Below, piece by piece: positions 1 to 53,540 of a stretch of DNA of 64,000 nt (the stretch's first letter is position 1; each line of letters starts with the position of its first letter). The notes beneath the pieces are model-generated. The model ran no database searches. It was not told where the DNA came from and saw only the letters and a program-made list of their open reading frames with translations. This DNA is from Dermanyssus gallinae (lineage: Eukaryota; Arthropoda; Arachnida; Mesostigmata; Dermanyssidae). Where the stretch lies: NCBI GenBank assembly GCA_003439945.1, contig QVRM01001094.1:248001-312000 (forward strand), read 5' to 3'. The translations under genes were made by a program, and so were the position numbers.

Positions 1-431
1 CTGTCAGAAAGCTATTCCTCTTACGCAGTTAGCTCGATGATATTTTATTACTTATCTATAAACATGTGTTTTATTACAATGGTGTATATATATACATACC
101 ATACATATGGTGCAATAAATAAATGAAGACAAATGTTGCGTATGTGTCAATGTATTCAATGTTAATGCCAAAAATTGTTTAATTAAACATTTTGTGGGGA
201 TCTGTCTCCATATGTTCCTACGCACGACCGCATGGTACCTAGCGTGCTTGTTTTCACTCTAGTCTTTATAAAAATGTAGCGATTAGCAGTGCAGAAAGCA
301 AACTGCTACCACTTGAAGACGTGCTGCATTGAGCAAATACGCAATATTTTCTAACTCAGATCTCATAGGTGTTTCTTTGACTTTTGACTTGAACGCGTTC
401 ACGACTTTCAGTAGACCTACGGCCTTGCACT

Positions 432-461
432 CACATTGAGCCTAGGGTACTAGGCTCAATG
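432..461. repeat. Perfect inverted repeat (hairpin) 1
   Basis: The 13-nt arms ACATTGAGCCTAG and CTAGGCTCAATGT pair perfectly around a short GGTA-type loop. The homologous position in block B (around 55225-55245) has no palindrome. Confidence 0.8.
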
Positions 462-476
462 TAATGCTGAGTGGTT

Positions 477-518
477 AAAGACGAAGGGAAACCAGCGGTA
501 CTGGTTTCCCTTCGTCTT
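477..518. repeat. Perfect inverted repeat (hairpin) 2
   Basis: The 18-nt arms AAGACGAAGGGAAACCAG and CTGGTTTCCCTTCGTCTT surround the loop CGGTA. Only the left-arm-like sequence is present in block B. Confidence 0.8.
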
Positions 519-1271
519 TCCCCTACGCGATGCGTAATCTCGGCAGACAGGCAACTGCCATTCGGCCTTTCTCGGCGACTTGATCTGCTAGGAACGTTTC
601 TTTAGACCTCTCTAAAAAAGGATAGCTCTGTGATTTACGTACCCCTATCTACAAATCCACGTATGATTACGCGCTTTATTCTCGCCCGTCTGATAAAAGT
701 GCTTTCGCCAAACACTTAACGAGCATATTGCCAATTTCCTCTAGTAATTCAGCGATAAAACGATACTCGCAATTTTTTTTGCAAAAGTACGATGTTGGAG
801 TTGATCAAGTATTTGACTTTTCAGAGAAGATTACATGAATTTGTTCTCCAATATATATAATCTTCTATTGTGTTAGATTTTTATTGTTATTATAAACATA
901 CTTGTTACATATTATTGTTAATAATGTTTTTTTCTTTCTAGATTAAAGCCTACTCACATTTTGTAGTGTTTGCGGTTGATACGGTGTGAGAATAAATATT
1001 ATAATTAACAGGTGTTGTTTGCGTTCAGTCAGCAATTCGTGTTGAGTTGTGGTGATTGACAAAAAGTTCGATCCAATAATTTCTGCAGTATTGCTAGAAC
1101 AATGCTAAAAAACGTTTATAAAGGTACTATAACTATTTGTTGCCGCTCCGCCACGTTAAGCTTCTCGTGTACCTTTGAAGCTCCTGTCAAAACAACTTTA
1201 GTGACTTATTTTACAGCACGCGTGGAAAACTTTGACCTCTGTTTCTGGGAAATAATTGTATGCTATTGCGA

Positions 1272-1277
1272 TTTATT
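1272..1277 (-). promoter_or_regulatory. Candidate poly(A) signal of gene A
   Basis: AATAAA on the minus strand lies about 280 nt beyond the stop codon of exon 18. It is the first exact hexamer after the stop that I found. The local sequence is not obviously shared with the B copy, so this is tentative. Confidence 0.3.
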
Positions 1278-1554
1278 CAACATAGCATTCACTAATTTTA
1301 CGTTGGTGCTTATCGGTACAAAGTTTACGGGGCTGATGTGTGTGTCTACCACATCCATGAGATACAAAGCGAGGCAGCATGATTATAGGCTTACATTAAC
1401 ACGTCAATATATCAGCCGAAGCAAATAATCTTTCTAATTGCTTTTGGTACTTCTTTTACTTCTTGCTAATGCTTGGCGCACTTTTCTTGCTCGCTTATAT
1501 ATTGTTTAATCGTTCATCACGAATTACACAAGTGATCATTACTGCTGTACAGCT

Positions 1555-43405
<41,851 letters not shown>

Positions 43406-43642
43406 CACGGGCCTAATAGCTGTTCTCTTCGACAAACGAAATGGGCCAACCAAAACCTTAACCTGTTTGCCGGCTCACAAAAGTCGCAAAACTAAACAGA
43501 CACACAACGACAAAGTGGCACGTGTTGTGAGCAGTTACTGTCCACAACAACAACAACAGCAGTGACTGCGGTTGAACTTGCCGCAGATCCCTTTGTCTCT
43601 CTGCGGGATCCGGTGTGTCCAACTCTGGACCAAAACTCTGTT

Positions 43643-43650
43643 CTTATATA
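43643..43650 (-). promoter_or_regulatory. Putative TATA box of NRF-6-like gene A
   Basis: TATATAAG on the minus strand lies about 240 bp upstream of the proposed ATG, outside any (TA)n tract and in locally GC-balanced DNA. It would place a start site near 43615 and a 5' UTR of about 210 nt. No clear initiator was identified. Confidence 0.45.
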
Positions 43651-44034
43651 AGCGGTCTCGATGCGGCAGAATTCGGTTGGTAGGATTCCCTTAATTATTC
43701 AGTACTTGTTTTTTTTTTCTGTCGTAATTATGCGGGCACGTGGCGTGTCGCGTGGTCGGTTACGGGTGGTCGAGTATTGGCATCAAACGTAGTCGAGTGG
43801 AAAACTGTTTCGACAAGTTTGCCGGAAAGTCTTTGCCGGAGGGCAGTACCTTTACTTCGGAAAGGGAAATTAGCACGCAATACCGCCGCACTGGCATGCC
43901 TCGTCGACCATAGCATTCATCGCCAAAGTGCAAAAAGCGGATGCACACAACGATCACGTCTCAAGAGCAGCTGCTCCTCCAAGCGTGCGCTAACTTTTTA
44001 TTTAAATCATCGCCTGATATATATATATATATAT

Positions 44035-44740
44035 CGAGTCCGTCATCTAGAAACAATTAAGGACCACGCTTCAATAACTTTCGCTACGGTTACCGTGGAG
44101 TGAAAAAATTCTTGCGTTCAATAATTCACTTGCACCATACACCGCAACAGACTGTCGCATAAAGAAAGCTCTTCATGAATCACATGAAGGTTCTCTGTTG
44201 CACAGATGCGGCAGTTTTGTTTAGTAACACCTCTATTCAGATAGAACTGGGCTTTGTCAGAAAAGATAAATGTCTTCACAAATCGGCATTGCGCTGCACT
44301 ATTTCACAAGCCTAATTGGTGAAGCCTAACCACTTCTGATAACCTATAAGCATGAGTTTTTGCGTCGGCTGAATCTTATATGGATACCTCGTTATATCCA
44401 ACTTTAAAATACACCAAGTAGAAACGCGCGAATAGCCAACCTTTCTAACGATCGTTCCACACTGTCGGCCATCCGAGCGAGCGCTCCGTGGTCTATCGCG
44501 GCTTGGTACTAATCTTATCCCGCAAAACTTTTTAACAAGTTCACTAATGGTCTACTCACAAGCCCGGTTATGTCGAGCGTAAATTTGCACTAAGAACTTG
44601 CCAGCATAACCGTGAAGAATTTTCCATTCATGATGCATTTTTACAATCTCTATGCGTTCTTCCGTTGAGTTACTTTATTTCAGATTTGCCGAGATCTGCC
44701 GCTGTGCTAAGCGCGGGAATTTTTAAAATATGCAAGCTGT
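44035..44740 (-). mobile_element. DDE transposase relic
   Basis: The minus-strand reading contains FSDKAQFYLNRGVTKQNCRI and ATENLHVIHEELSLCDSL. This matches the 'FSDEAHF.LNGYVN.QN.RIW..ENPH' block that carries the first catalytic Asp in Tc1/mariner-superfamily transposases with a DUF4817-type N-terminus. Upstream traces of a helix-turn-helix are uncertain. It lies between the promoter of gene A and the 44.8-kb LINE fragment. Confidence 0.55.
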
Positions 44741-44751
44741 TTATCCGGACA

Positions 44752-44752
44752 T

Positions 44753-44790
<38 letters not shown>
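44752..44790. repeat. Compound (TA)n(GA)n microsatellite
   Basis: About 22 bp of TA followed by about 16 bp of GA, abutting a LINE fragment. Confidence 0.9.
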
Positions 44791-44799
44791 ACGTTTGTT

Positions 44800-44995
44800 C
44801 GCTAAGCCTCCATCAAAAGAGCTTGGGAAGAAGCCCTTTGAAGCCACAGCCGAGCCAAGATCGGTTGCCTTCCTCCGCCAAAACGTGTCATTGGAACTAG
44901 AGAGACAGCGCCAATATAATGTTGAGCGGTCAATGCAAGCACGAGCCTTGACAGCATGCGCCGACGACATCGTCCTTAACATCCGCTCCAGATAA
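44800..44995 (+). mobile_element. (TAA)-tailed LINE family, 3'-terminal coding fragment
   Basis: The frame 44795-44995 reads KELGKKPFEATAEPRSVAFL and QNVSLELERQRQ, the same C-terminus as at 30545-30640 and 21715-21780. Here the 3' side does not run into TAA repeats. Confidence 0.8.
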
Positions 44996-45213
44996 TTTTT
45001 TCAAGTATATGCATTTGTGATGAGAGATTTTTGCTTTCCGCTATTTTCTTTTTTAAACGCGCCCTACGTGAAAAAGTGAGGATCCCGGGTCCTATGACGT
45101 TTTTGGCTCCCTTTCGGCTCTGTTACAATCCGCCCGTTTCAGCGCTATGACGCTGTTTCATCAAGATTTTGATTGGCGGGCTGCCCCTCTTGGGTGAAGG
45201 GCCTTAGTAGCTC

Positions 45214-45269
45214 TGGGGCACGCCATAAGTCTATATATATACACATATATAGGCTTATGACGTGCCCCA
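45214..45269. repeat. TA-core palindrome
   Basis: TGGGGCACG..CATAAG..CTATATATA is mirrored by TATATAGGCTTATGACGTGCCCCA, with two or three mismatches around a short TA-rich centre. Confidence 0.8.
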
Positions 45270-45916
45270 TACGTGGGATATACGGGAGTGCCCGCCAGCC
45301 CGGAAAGACAGGCCAGCGGATCCCCCCACCTTTCCCCCTATCGGGGTTCGGAATGGAGGTACCACACTACTCCGTCCTACCGATTAGACGCGATCACCCC
45401 GCGATTCCGCGTTACACCCTAGAATATACAATACGCCCCTTAAGGGACGCTCGACCGCTCCAAGGCAGGGGGGGCCCACCGCTGCGAAGGGCAGCAGCGG
45501 AGCCAGATGGTCCTCTCGACAGGCGGTCTGCGTTCATGTGGCGATCTCGCCCTCATTATGCCTATTAAGCCAAGGCAGCAGGCGTCCCAGACGGTACTCC
45601 GAGGTTGCTAAAGCCCGGGGCATTAACCGTCTAGCCCGGGGTTCGTGAGCAGCACACTTCCCCCGTAAATAATAGTAGTCTTAACAGCCCTCGAATGGGC
45701 CACGAAAAATGACAATATGTATTTGTTGCCACTTAACCGATATCGTATGCCTTGCCTCCCGTGCCAACAAAAGTGACCTCGGGAATATTACTATTGGGAG
45801 CTTGTACCATCTAACCAACTTTCAAGTGGGCGCGTGAAGTTCCCCGCAGTACGCGGTAGTCGCGCGCCAGCGGACCACTGCCGGAATAAGAGTCATAGTT
45901 ACTCCCGCATTTTCAT

Positions 45917-46026
<110 letters not shown>

Positions 46027-46719
46027 GGAAATTGCTTTTTGGTGTTACCCTATAGGATCAAAGTCAAGCGTGTCAGTCAGTGGGCACTGCCGTACCACGC
46101 TGCTGTACATAATTGAGCTGTATCGGATACGGGACATAGCTACAACTGCAAAATCGAACTTCTATCGGAATTGCGCATATCTTCGCAAAGAAATCCTTCG
46201 ACCATACCAGCACAAAATTGCTCCAAGATTCTTGTTGCAAGTGATTTGAGGCGAATTCCGATGATTCCCATTTTTCTGTCTCAGATAGACGACACATTCA
46301 GAAATGTTCGAATTCTAGGCAAGCTACCCCATCTGAAATCGCTGAGGGCCAACCATCTGACTTTTCGCAGAACAGGCCAGACTCGCTCGATACTGTGGGT
46401 GGTTAGAACCGTGTCTAACTTAGGCCAATGGACTCACTTGGAAAGTTGTCGTCTATCGGCCTGACGGTGTGGGCCATGGTTCTGCAGCATCGCGCGCAGT
46501 CGCATAACAACGAATCATGCAGTTTAACAGTCGTAGTGATTTGGATACGAGCTCGCAGTCGCCAAAAGCGTATGAGGGTAGCGTAGCCATTTTGCCACCA
46601 AATCCTCGTAGAACTATATACTCCGATACGCATACACGTATAGAAACATATGAGCATTTCAACGAGAGTATGTGCGCGTGTGTCACATTCTTCAAAAAGA
46701 CTACTCCGCAGAAAAGTAG

Positions 46720-48420
46720 GATTCAACTTGTACAATATATTTCAAGTTTATTCACCATAAATTGGTAGTGTATTACAAAAGTTCACATAGCATTTTGTAG
46801 GCTAATAATATCGTTAACACGTGCTTGTAGTGACGGTGTTTCGATAAACGAGCAAGTGAGTATGTGGTATCGTCCGATATTGCACTCGCCACAGTACTTA
46901 CATACGCATTCGTCAATTTCATATCAATTTCCTCTTAAGCACAAAAGGTGGTGGTAGCCGTGCCATGTTGTTCGGCATATTAGAGATGTATTTTTCTGTG
47001 ATGACAGTTTCCACTTATTGCTGCAAAAAGCAGGACTCTCGACATAGAGACCCATTACAAATGCCATGTTGCGGGTTTTTCTAAATTCTCTGTAGGCTTC
47101 TAAGATTTGTGTACTGAACGGTATCTTGTCCAGTACTAAATCCTCTACTAGTGTGCGTTCGTGGCATAGTTCCAGTGCAAACGTGGCCGATGCGTTCTTT
47201 GGCAAGCCTAAGGTGCGCTTTTATTTTTTTATTTTATCTATGTTTTTAAGGTCCGATATTGTGAAATAAGGGGCTATTGCGGGAAGGCAGTATCTTACTA
47301 TAGGAACAATTTTTATTCTAAATAAATTTAGCGCAGTTTTTAGGTCTATGTCAGTAACGTCTCCCACTAAAATCATGGCCGTTGTAGCCTTGCTACGCAT
47401 TTCCTCTATATGTCTGCTGAATGACAGCCGGGGGTCACTGTTATCCCTAGATAACAAAAGTGATTAACAAGTTCAACATTTACTCCCCCTATTTTGATGC
47501 ACCGGTCATCTGCAGCGTACGATCCGCCTTTACTAAATCGTAGTATTTTTGTTTTGGCTATGTTGTTTGTCAATTGGTGTTCTTGGCACCAATCTGAGGC
47601 TTCCTGGAGATAAAACTGCAAGTGATTTCGTGTTTTTGCAAGCACCACTAAGTCGTCAGCATGTACTGCTTTTACATTTCTGAGGGCGTCCGCTAAGCTA
47701 TATACAATATAAAGAGGAATCGGCTTGCGGAGTCACCCTGGACAACTCCAGTTTTCTGTGCTACTGGCCTGCTGACATAATGAGCTCCTTTTTTAATAAG
47801 TTCGCTTGCAGCATGTCACGTATTAGATTATACATAGTTCCCTCTATAGAATATCGGGTTTGAAGTACTTTAAGAAGTTTGTCTCTTCTAACGCAGTCAA
47901 ATGCAGTCTTAAAATCGATAAAAACGGCATATGTCATATTTTTTTTTTATCTTGGCGGGTCTTTACGTGTTCTAAAATAAAGGCAACGGCATCCGACGTA
48001 GATCGCCCTCTTAGAAATCCATGTTGTTCACATGGTAGATCTGGACCTATGGCGTCATATAAGCGTTCTACAACAAGTGAAGTGAAAATTTTATAAACGA
48101 CGCTAATTAGTACAATCCCGCGGTAGTTGGATGGGTCGGTTGCTTCACCCTTCTTTTTGTAATTTGGCTGCAGGAAACTTTTTCTTCATTCTTCCGGTAT
48201 TTTGCCGCTGCGTAGACATTCATTGTACAATCTGGTCAATGGCGGGCACAGAAAACGTATATTTGCTTTAATATGTTCATACACAATTTGGTCGGGACCC
48301 GCAGATTTACCATTTTGTTTGGATTTGATTACATTGGCGACCTCTTCTTCTTTTTATTCTTCAATATATTCACATGCATAATGTAGAACTGTCTCGCGAG
48401 TCCTAAGGTTAGTGTTAGCA
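46720..48420 (-). mobile_element. LINE with HADD reverse transcriptase, 5'-truncated
   Basis: The minus-strand reading shows RT motifs in order, in several frames: NYRGIVLISVVYKIFTSLVV, CEQHGFLRGRSTSDAVAFIL, TAFDCVRRDKLLKVLQ, catalytic VHADDLVVLAKTRNHL (H-A-D-D), thumb LTNNIAKTKILRFSKGG and FCYLGITVTPG. A C-terminal knuckle-like WHGYHHLLC at 46924-47205 follows. The 3' end lies near 46720. It sits between genes A and B. Confidence 0.8.
47221..47648 (-). pseudogene. LINE RT thumb and C-terminal segment
   Basis: Two overlapping frames (47406-47648, 47221-47457) give EASDWCQEHQLTNNIAKTKI, VNHFCYLGITVTPGCH, then SFSRHIEEMRSKATTAMILV and NLFRIKIVPIVRYCLPAI. This is the classic order 'LNINKTK..YLG......HI......K....LK......V...Y' of LINE ORF2. 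One frameshift. Confidence 0.78.
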
Positions 48421-50540
48421 CATACAGGGTGCCTATTCAATCATCGGTCCTCCGTAGCAAACATTTAGTCAAGCTAGTCTTTCATAGCAAGCATAGAGCA
48501 GGAAGAAAATGGCGCACTACTGTGATAAAAAATCGAGCCGAACTACACGGATTCGATAAGTTGTGACCTTCTGCAGTTAATGCATGTTAATTATATGGAG
48601 GCCACCAAAAAGCGTGTGGCATACATTGATGCGCTAAGTTGCATTCCGTTGCAACAGATAAAACGGTGAGCATCACGTTGGCAATATATCCTTTCACGCT
48701 TGTTTTGTTTTGGGCCGACCTTTTCGTCTAAAGAATCAAATGTAAAGGATAACCATGGTTTCTTTGCATAGTCATACAACAATAACTAAGCGTACAATTA
48801 TGATGAATTAGCAGTTTTTCTTAAATCGCCACAACTGGTCCATGCACAAATTGCCAAGCTTGCGCCAAAGCAGGCCTTGCAAAGTGCTCACGTTTGCACG
48901 CACCTGTTCAGAACCGCTTGAGTTAACATGATCTATTTTACCTAATATTGGATTCGACACACATCAACCCACATGAAGTTGTGTTATTTGAACGTATAAA
49001 GCTGGTGGGTGGGCTGTTTCATGGATATTTTACAACCAAACATAGTAACAAATTTATCATCACGGTAGAGAGTGCCTTTATAATGGTGTAATACAGTGTA
49101 ATATCATATTTCGTCTTACATTAGTGTGTTGACGTTCAGTATCGAGTTAATAATAGGTAGGCGCTTTCGCGGTTCGCGCGCCGAGTAGGCGATATTTGCA
49201 ACACAGTATCTTTAAGTATTAATTAATCATCTGCTATTCATTCAAAAGCGCGAAAAGTGTCATCGTTTACGCACTGTGATTTCACCTATTTACTGTGCCA
49301 AACAGTTGCACGTTTTCAACAAGTATTGCCGAGCGCGTGCTTCTGTCAGGTACCTCGCCGTCAACAATTAAATAAAAGAACGAGATATGAACGTAATGTT
49401 CAGTCAACTCACGCAACTGCTGCAGGGTGATCACGAGCAAGCCGTTACACAATTGTAGATTGATTTGATCTATCTGGTCGGTCCAGAAGATCTGCACAGA
49501 AAATGTTTATGACACAAATTTAAACTTAAGATTCTGTACAAATGCTTTTACTTTTAGCATTATTTATTTTAATATTAGTAGCATTATGCTGCTAGAATTG
49601 GATATTTTTTACTACTAGCGCATCGCTTTTTCTCTCCGCCTATACATATATATATATATATTGCATTCATGTGCCGTATTAATGTGGTACGGTGCATTGA
49701 GAGCGAACAAAGCTTAGAACGTTGCCATTCTCAGAACACAATGCCACCTTCGACAGCCAATAAGATTGCGGACCAGCATGGGAGTTACTCGAGCAGACAC
49801 GAAAGTAATATTTTTAGCCACTTAAGCTGATACACATCGAGGCATCTCAGAAAATTCAGGCTGACTAAGTTTAGCGGCCACTTTTACTTGAAACTGAGGA
49901 TCGCTCAACAAAAAAGCGCTCTTTAATAGCAAAGTACGGGTGAACGCCTTCTTTTAGTCAAAATAAACACACTCACACGTCACCGAGTGCTAAGTCACCT
50001 TCAAAAGGTGCGTGAATTTAGACTAAAGGGTGGTAAATTCGCGCGGCCGTATTTATGTATATAATTATAACTACATACACGTATAAATTCTGAGTCGCTG
50101 AGCAGCCTTAGTCGATGAGAAAAACTAAATTTGTTTGCGTTTTTCGTATTTTCCGTGCTGCGGCGGTTAGCCAGTTGCACCAGTTACAGCAAGCCGTATG
50201 CAGGATTGCGCATTACGTATTTTAATTTTACGTAATTTTTTTTACGTATTTTTAGTTTATACAAACTCAGTTATACTCGACAGCCTTATGTATTTGTTTG
50301 TATATAGACTCAGTTATTTTACGCCTGGCCAGCGTTGGCAACAGAGATGAACCCCCACGTTTCCTCCCTGACTAACGATGTCTAAGTGAATTGTTCGTGC
50401 GTTTGTCTGCTCTCCGTGGCGCTGTACGCAAAACATGGTACCCCCGCTGTCGCACTACCACCGCGAATAGCCGCGCGTGCAGGGGAACAGCTGTCGGCCG
50501 AAAAGTACTGAAAGAAAAACTCTGATCCTGAAATTGAAGT
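48421..50540. other. Intergenic A-B, unassigned
   Basis: A TACAGGGTGCC junction at 48423 may be a transposon end. A possible orphan exon at 49413-49491 is listed separately. The remainder is AT-rich without recognisable genes. Confidence 0.4.
49413..49491 (-). other. Possible orphan exon
   Basis: A good acceptor (TTTTCTGTGCAG) and donor (TTGC|GTGAGT) bound 79 nt that are open in the frame IFWTDQIDQINLQLCNGLLV..TLQQL. A Cys preceded by Ile/Leu spacing loosely recalls the start of an NRF domain, but the similarity is too weak to name. It lies upstream of gene A's promoter, so it could be an alternative exon, part of a dead third copy, or chance. Confidence 0.25.
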
Positions 50541-50566
50541 TACATTTTGGCTAAAAAATACAACAA

Positions 50567-50731
50567 CATGGTTACCGTGCTAAACATTGCCATACCTAAT
50601 GTAATATTACTATCTCTCATGTGCCTGCCACGCTCATACGGTTGTTTTTCCGGCCAAATGCTTTCAGATTTACACATACGAGTATACTCTAATTTGTATA
50701 TGGTAGATCTCGAGAGCGATATAAGAACTTG
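50567..50731 (+). other. Small ORF with signal-peptide-like start
   Basis: MVTVLNIAIPNVILLSLMCL is hydrophobic, followed by a polar stretch CFSGQMLSDLHIRVYSNLYM and a stop after 54 codons. It could be a first exon or small secreted peptide, or chance. No splice partner or homologue was recognised. Confidence 0.2.
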
Positions 50732-50764
50732 AAGAACTCGTTTAAGCAACTATTTTTCTATTAT

Positions 50765-51130
50765 AACAAGGTCTCTGAGAAGTTACTTGTTTTGTAGTAA
50801 GAGTAAAATTACGACAATTTGTGACGCTGGCAATATTGCTCAACATAGGAGCATAAAATGTGCCATTGCGAGACAATCAGTGTTCTGAATAAGATATAAC
50901 AGCAATTAGGTTATGTTACATAGTCGTTTAGAAGAGGATTCGCAAACATTAGGTTATTTTATTAGTCTTCACACTCAATACCTCAAAATTATAACCTTAC
51001 GACCCTTTACAGCGCTTAAAATTAACACATTCCGAAAAAAAAATGCGCCGAACCTACGGCAATGCGAGCCATGATTGCAAAGTAGTTAAGATTTTTTGGC
51101 GGTTATATCGAGATTGAGCATGCATAAATT
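50765..51130 (+). mobile_element. Lone arm of the foldback-like element
   Basis: It matches the arms at 8380-9281 through AAGGTCTCTGAGAAG, GCCATTGCGAGACAA and AGGTTATTTTATTAG. It ends with TATCGAGATTGAGCATGCAT, which corresponds to the spacer side of the other copy. It lies between genes A and B. Confidence 0.6.
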
Positions 51131-51324
51131 ACCTACTCAGATAAATCACTCGTCATAGCTCTAGAGAAACATACCACTATTTATGATCTTACAGTAACTG
51201 CTTACGGTCCGGCTCTTCTCAAGTGACTGAACAGATCTAAGGATGCTAACGTGGAGACTACCATGTCTCCGCCACTGCTTCTTTCGAACTGAGAAGGACT
51301 AAGGGGAGCACTAGACTTGGCAAA

Positions 51325-51510
51325 TGTGGGAACCCTGCTAGGGGACCCACTGAGCTGTGTCTCCTTCACTCTTCTGCTTGCCAATTTTGTCGGTTATACT
51401 TTACAGAAGTTCCAATAGGCCACAGTTGTGATGTACGCAGATGACATAGTAGTTGCTCATTAGAACCTGGGTGCCATCAAGCGCATCGCTTCTCTGGCAG
51501 AGGTGTTATT
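51325..51510 (+). mobile_element. LINE RT fragment (YADD)
   Basis: The plus strand reads GTLLGDPLSCVSFTLLLANF, a stop, then VVMYADDIVVAH and NLGAIKRIASLAE. It closely parallels the 14.1-14.5 kb LINE (GTPQEDPLSCISFTLFLADL; VMYADGIVVAHRN), so it is the same family with an intact Y-A-D-D. Confidence 0.75.
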
Positions 51511-51519
51511 TTTTTACGT

Positions 51520-51745
51520 TAATGGGGGGTTGGAAGGTAATGCACCATCTCTTTTTATTGAGATATCTGTGGTCCCCGTATTTTTTTTTTGGATCATGGC
51601 CGATTATTAGTCCACCCCGGCATTCACTTTGTTCAAATTGGGAACCATGAAAACCAATTTAGGAGTGGCCGGTCTGGGTCCCAAACCCAGGCCCCCGAAT
51701 GCAAGGCAAAGGCTTTCGCCACTGAGCCATTTTGCTCAGTTTATA
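51520..51745 (-). mobile_element. tRNA-derived SINE, copy 2
   Basis: The minus-strand copy has a good A box (TGGCTCAGTGG) and a B-box-like GGTTTGGGACC, then the same body as copy 1 up to a C-rich stretch. The intact A box shows the tRNA-like head better than copy 1. Confidence 0.72.
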
Positions 51746-51754
51746 AAAAAACAA

Positions 51755-51925
51755 GCTCGCTCTGCAGACAATACGGGCCTATGACTTCCCAACAGAAAAC
51801 AACTTTTTCCAAAGAAACATCGACCGAACCGTTGATTATTGTAACAACTCTAAGCGAGTGGACACGTTAGCGCGGAAATATTTTAGAAAAAGCTTTCTCT
51901 CAACAAAATCAATGTTCACATGTAC
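51755..51925 (+). repeat. Direct repeat, left copy
   Basis: About 170 bp matching 53634-53805. Shared blocks include TTTATTGTAACAACTCTAAGC-like sequence, TTAGCGCGGAAATATTTTAG and TCAATGTTCACATGTAC. The copies are about 1.88 kb apart. Confidence 0.75.
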
Positions 51926-52985
51926 TAGTTCCCTGTCCCAAGAGGCTGGAAATAAACGCTATGAAGACCAAGGCTGTATAATTCAGAAGGGGAGACCGAT
52001 TAGCTGCCAAAGACGTTATTTGTCAACTCTTTCCAGTATTTTGGCCTGCGGCTTTATTATACTGGGACGTGGTAGCGTAGGTGGTCTTCGGTGTTTATGA
52101 CTGCTGTGGGTCGCGTGTGGAAGCCTGATTATTGTGATGATACAGATGTTACAGTAAGAGCGCAATAGAGAGGCGGTGGCGAAGATGCATCTATGTAGTT
52201 AACATGTGGCGCTACTGCACTTTGCCGGCACGCAATTTGCGGTTCTAAAACGGATAAAAGGCATAACGCTTTGCAGCCGGACTCTATCTACTTATATGGC
52301 AGCCTCTGTTTCTTCAATATTCACCGTTGCGCAAATAGCTTCTACGTTTAGGCGAGCCGTTTGCAGTGTGCGAATTATGCAATGTTCTCACATTTGCCCT
52401 ATTTTAAAAGAAAACCCTATTAGACGCCTCAACGGCCTGCATGTTAGGCCTAACCCTAACCTCCATCTAAGCTGCCGCCACCGCCGCGGCTACCGCGATA
52501 CTGCGGGGACAGTCGATGCACAACCGTGTAAGTCATTAGCGCGTCCGCATTCTTGACAACGCAGTTCAGTATTTTGTAATGGTCTGCGCTGTAAACAGCT
52601 TTATCAACCACGTCCAGATTGGTCGTCAAACGTAATTCGAAACGGAGTTGTCTGGAGGACTCTCGAAAGTTTCCTTTACCGCCTCTCGCCGTGAATCACG
52701 GAACTCATTCGGTACTCCTCCACTAATGCAAAGGCTGCGTCATTAATCGTTTGTAGGTTACTGAAGGCCCCGGAGGACCAGATTGGAACGGGGATCAGTC
52801 CCGCCTCTCCCCGGCTCAGTACCCGAAGACACAGGTGAGGGTTGAGCACGAGGCTCCCCCGTCCTGGTTTCGAAGTACTGGCTTACAATTCCGAGCCGGG
52901 AGGGGGTTGGGCGAGGTGTTCTTTAGTGGGTATTACACGCGGACAGAATTGAGTCATATACTCTCCGCCGGAGTTGAGCCCCACA
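51926..52985. other. Between direct repeats, unassigned
   Basis: It contains moderately long plus-strand ORFs (51858-52100, 52206-52556) without known domains and a GC-rich stretch at 52760-52910. It could be part of a degraded retroelement bounded by the direct repeats. Confidence 0.35.
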
Positions 52986-52989
52986 CTAT

Positions 52990-53540
52990 CCGCCATTAAC
53001 ACCAGCGGGCGTGCGTAAAAGTATTTTTACCTCTAAAAAAATGTACTGAAGGCCGTCTGCCTCCAAGTGGAAAAGCTGGGAACCTTACTGTCAGTGACAC
53101 CTAGGAAAACTTTACTTAGATATCCACCTCGGTCGTGTTTGGCCTTTTTAGTTGTAGTCTGGCTACCCCGTGTCTTGCTGGCCGCGTTAAAATTTCTGGT
53201 GATCACCACCCTCTTGTCTGCATATGTCTTCGCGCTCTGGGAATGTCAATTGAGAAATTTCTCAAATTCCCTTGATGTCTGTTAGAAGATAAGCAGCAGC
53301 TATAAAGTACCGTCACCTCCTCCATCTGCACCCAAAAGAAAAACCCCTCCCGGCTCCCGCGGTGTTCGTCTCTGGGTCAGATACCGAGTCTGTCTTCTGC
53401 CTAGTAATCACAATGTTTGGCTTAGATAGCAGGCATATTCTGCTGAGATAACGGTTTTTCATTTCTTGTTCTCTTGTCTTGTGCGTCTCTTCTCCCGCCG
53501 AGCTTTTCTTAGAGCTCTTTCCCATTTTTAGTTTTCCTAT
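52990..53540 (-). mobile_element. LINE endonuclease remnant
   Basis: The minus strand reads ADKRVVITRNFNAASKTRGS and DRGGYLSKVFL, matching the '..GDFNA....G.....RG..L' block of LINE endonucleases. The ORF 53313-53525 (Lys/Glu/Arg-rich) would be upstream of it. Very degraded. Confidence 0.5.

Larger units (their letters stand above)
130..1554. repeat. 3' flank of gene A, part of the duplicated block
   Basis: Much of this stretch matches 54630-56086, for example the segment around 290-385 containing GAAAGCAAACTGCTACCACT. The duplication therefore includes the 3' flank. No convincing gene is visible: the ORFs at 1102-1428 and 1463-1717 on the plus strand show no family resemblance, and the second overlaps exon 18 antisense. 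Two perfect palindromes at 432-461 and 477-518 lie here. Confidence 0.7.

Noticed and set aside
45300..45660. GC-rich patch as an rRNA or CpG-island gene start
   Set aside because: No conserved rRNA stretch and no coding or promoter features were recognised; left as unassigned.
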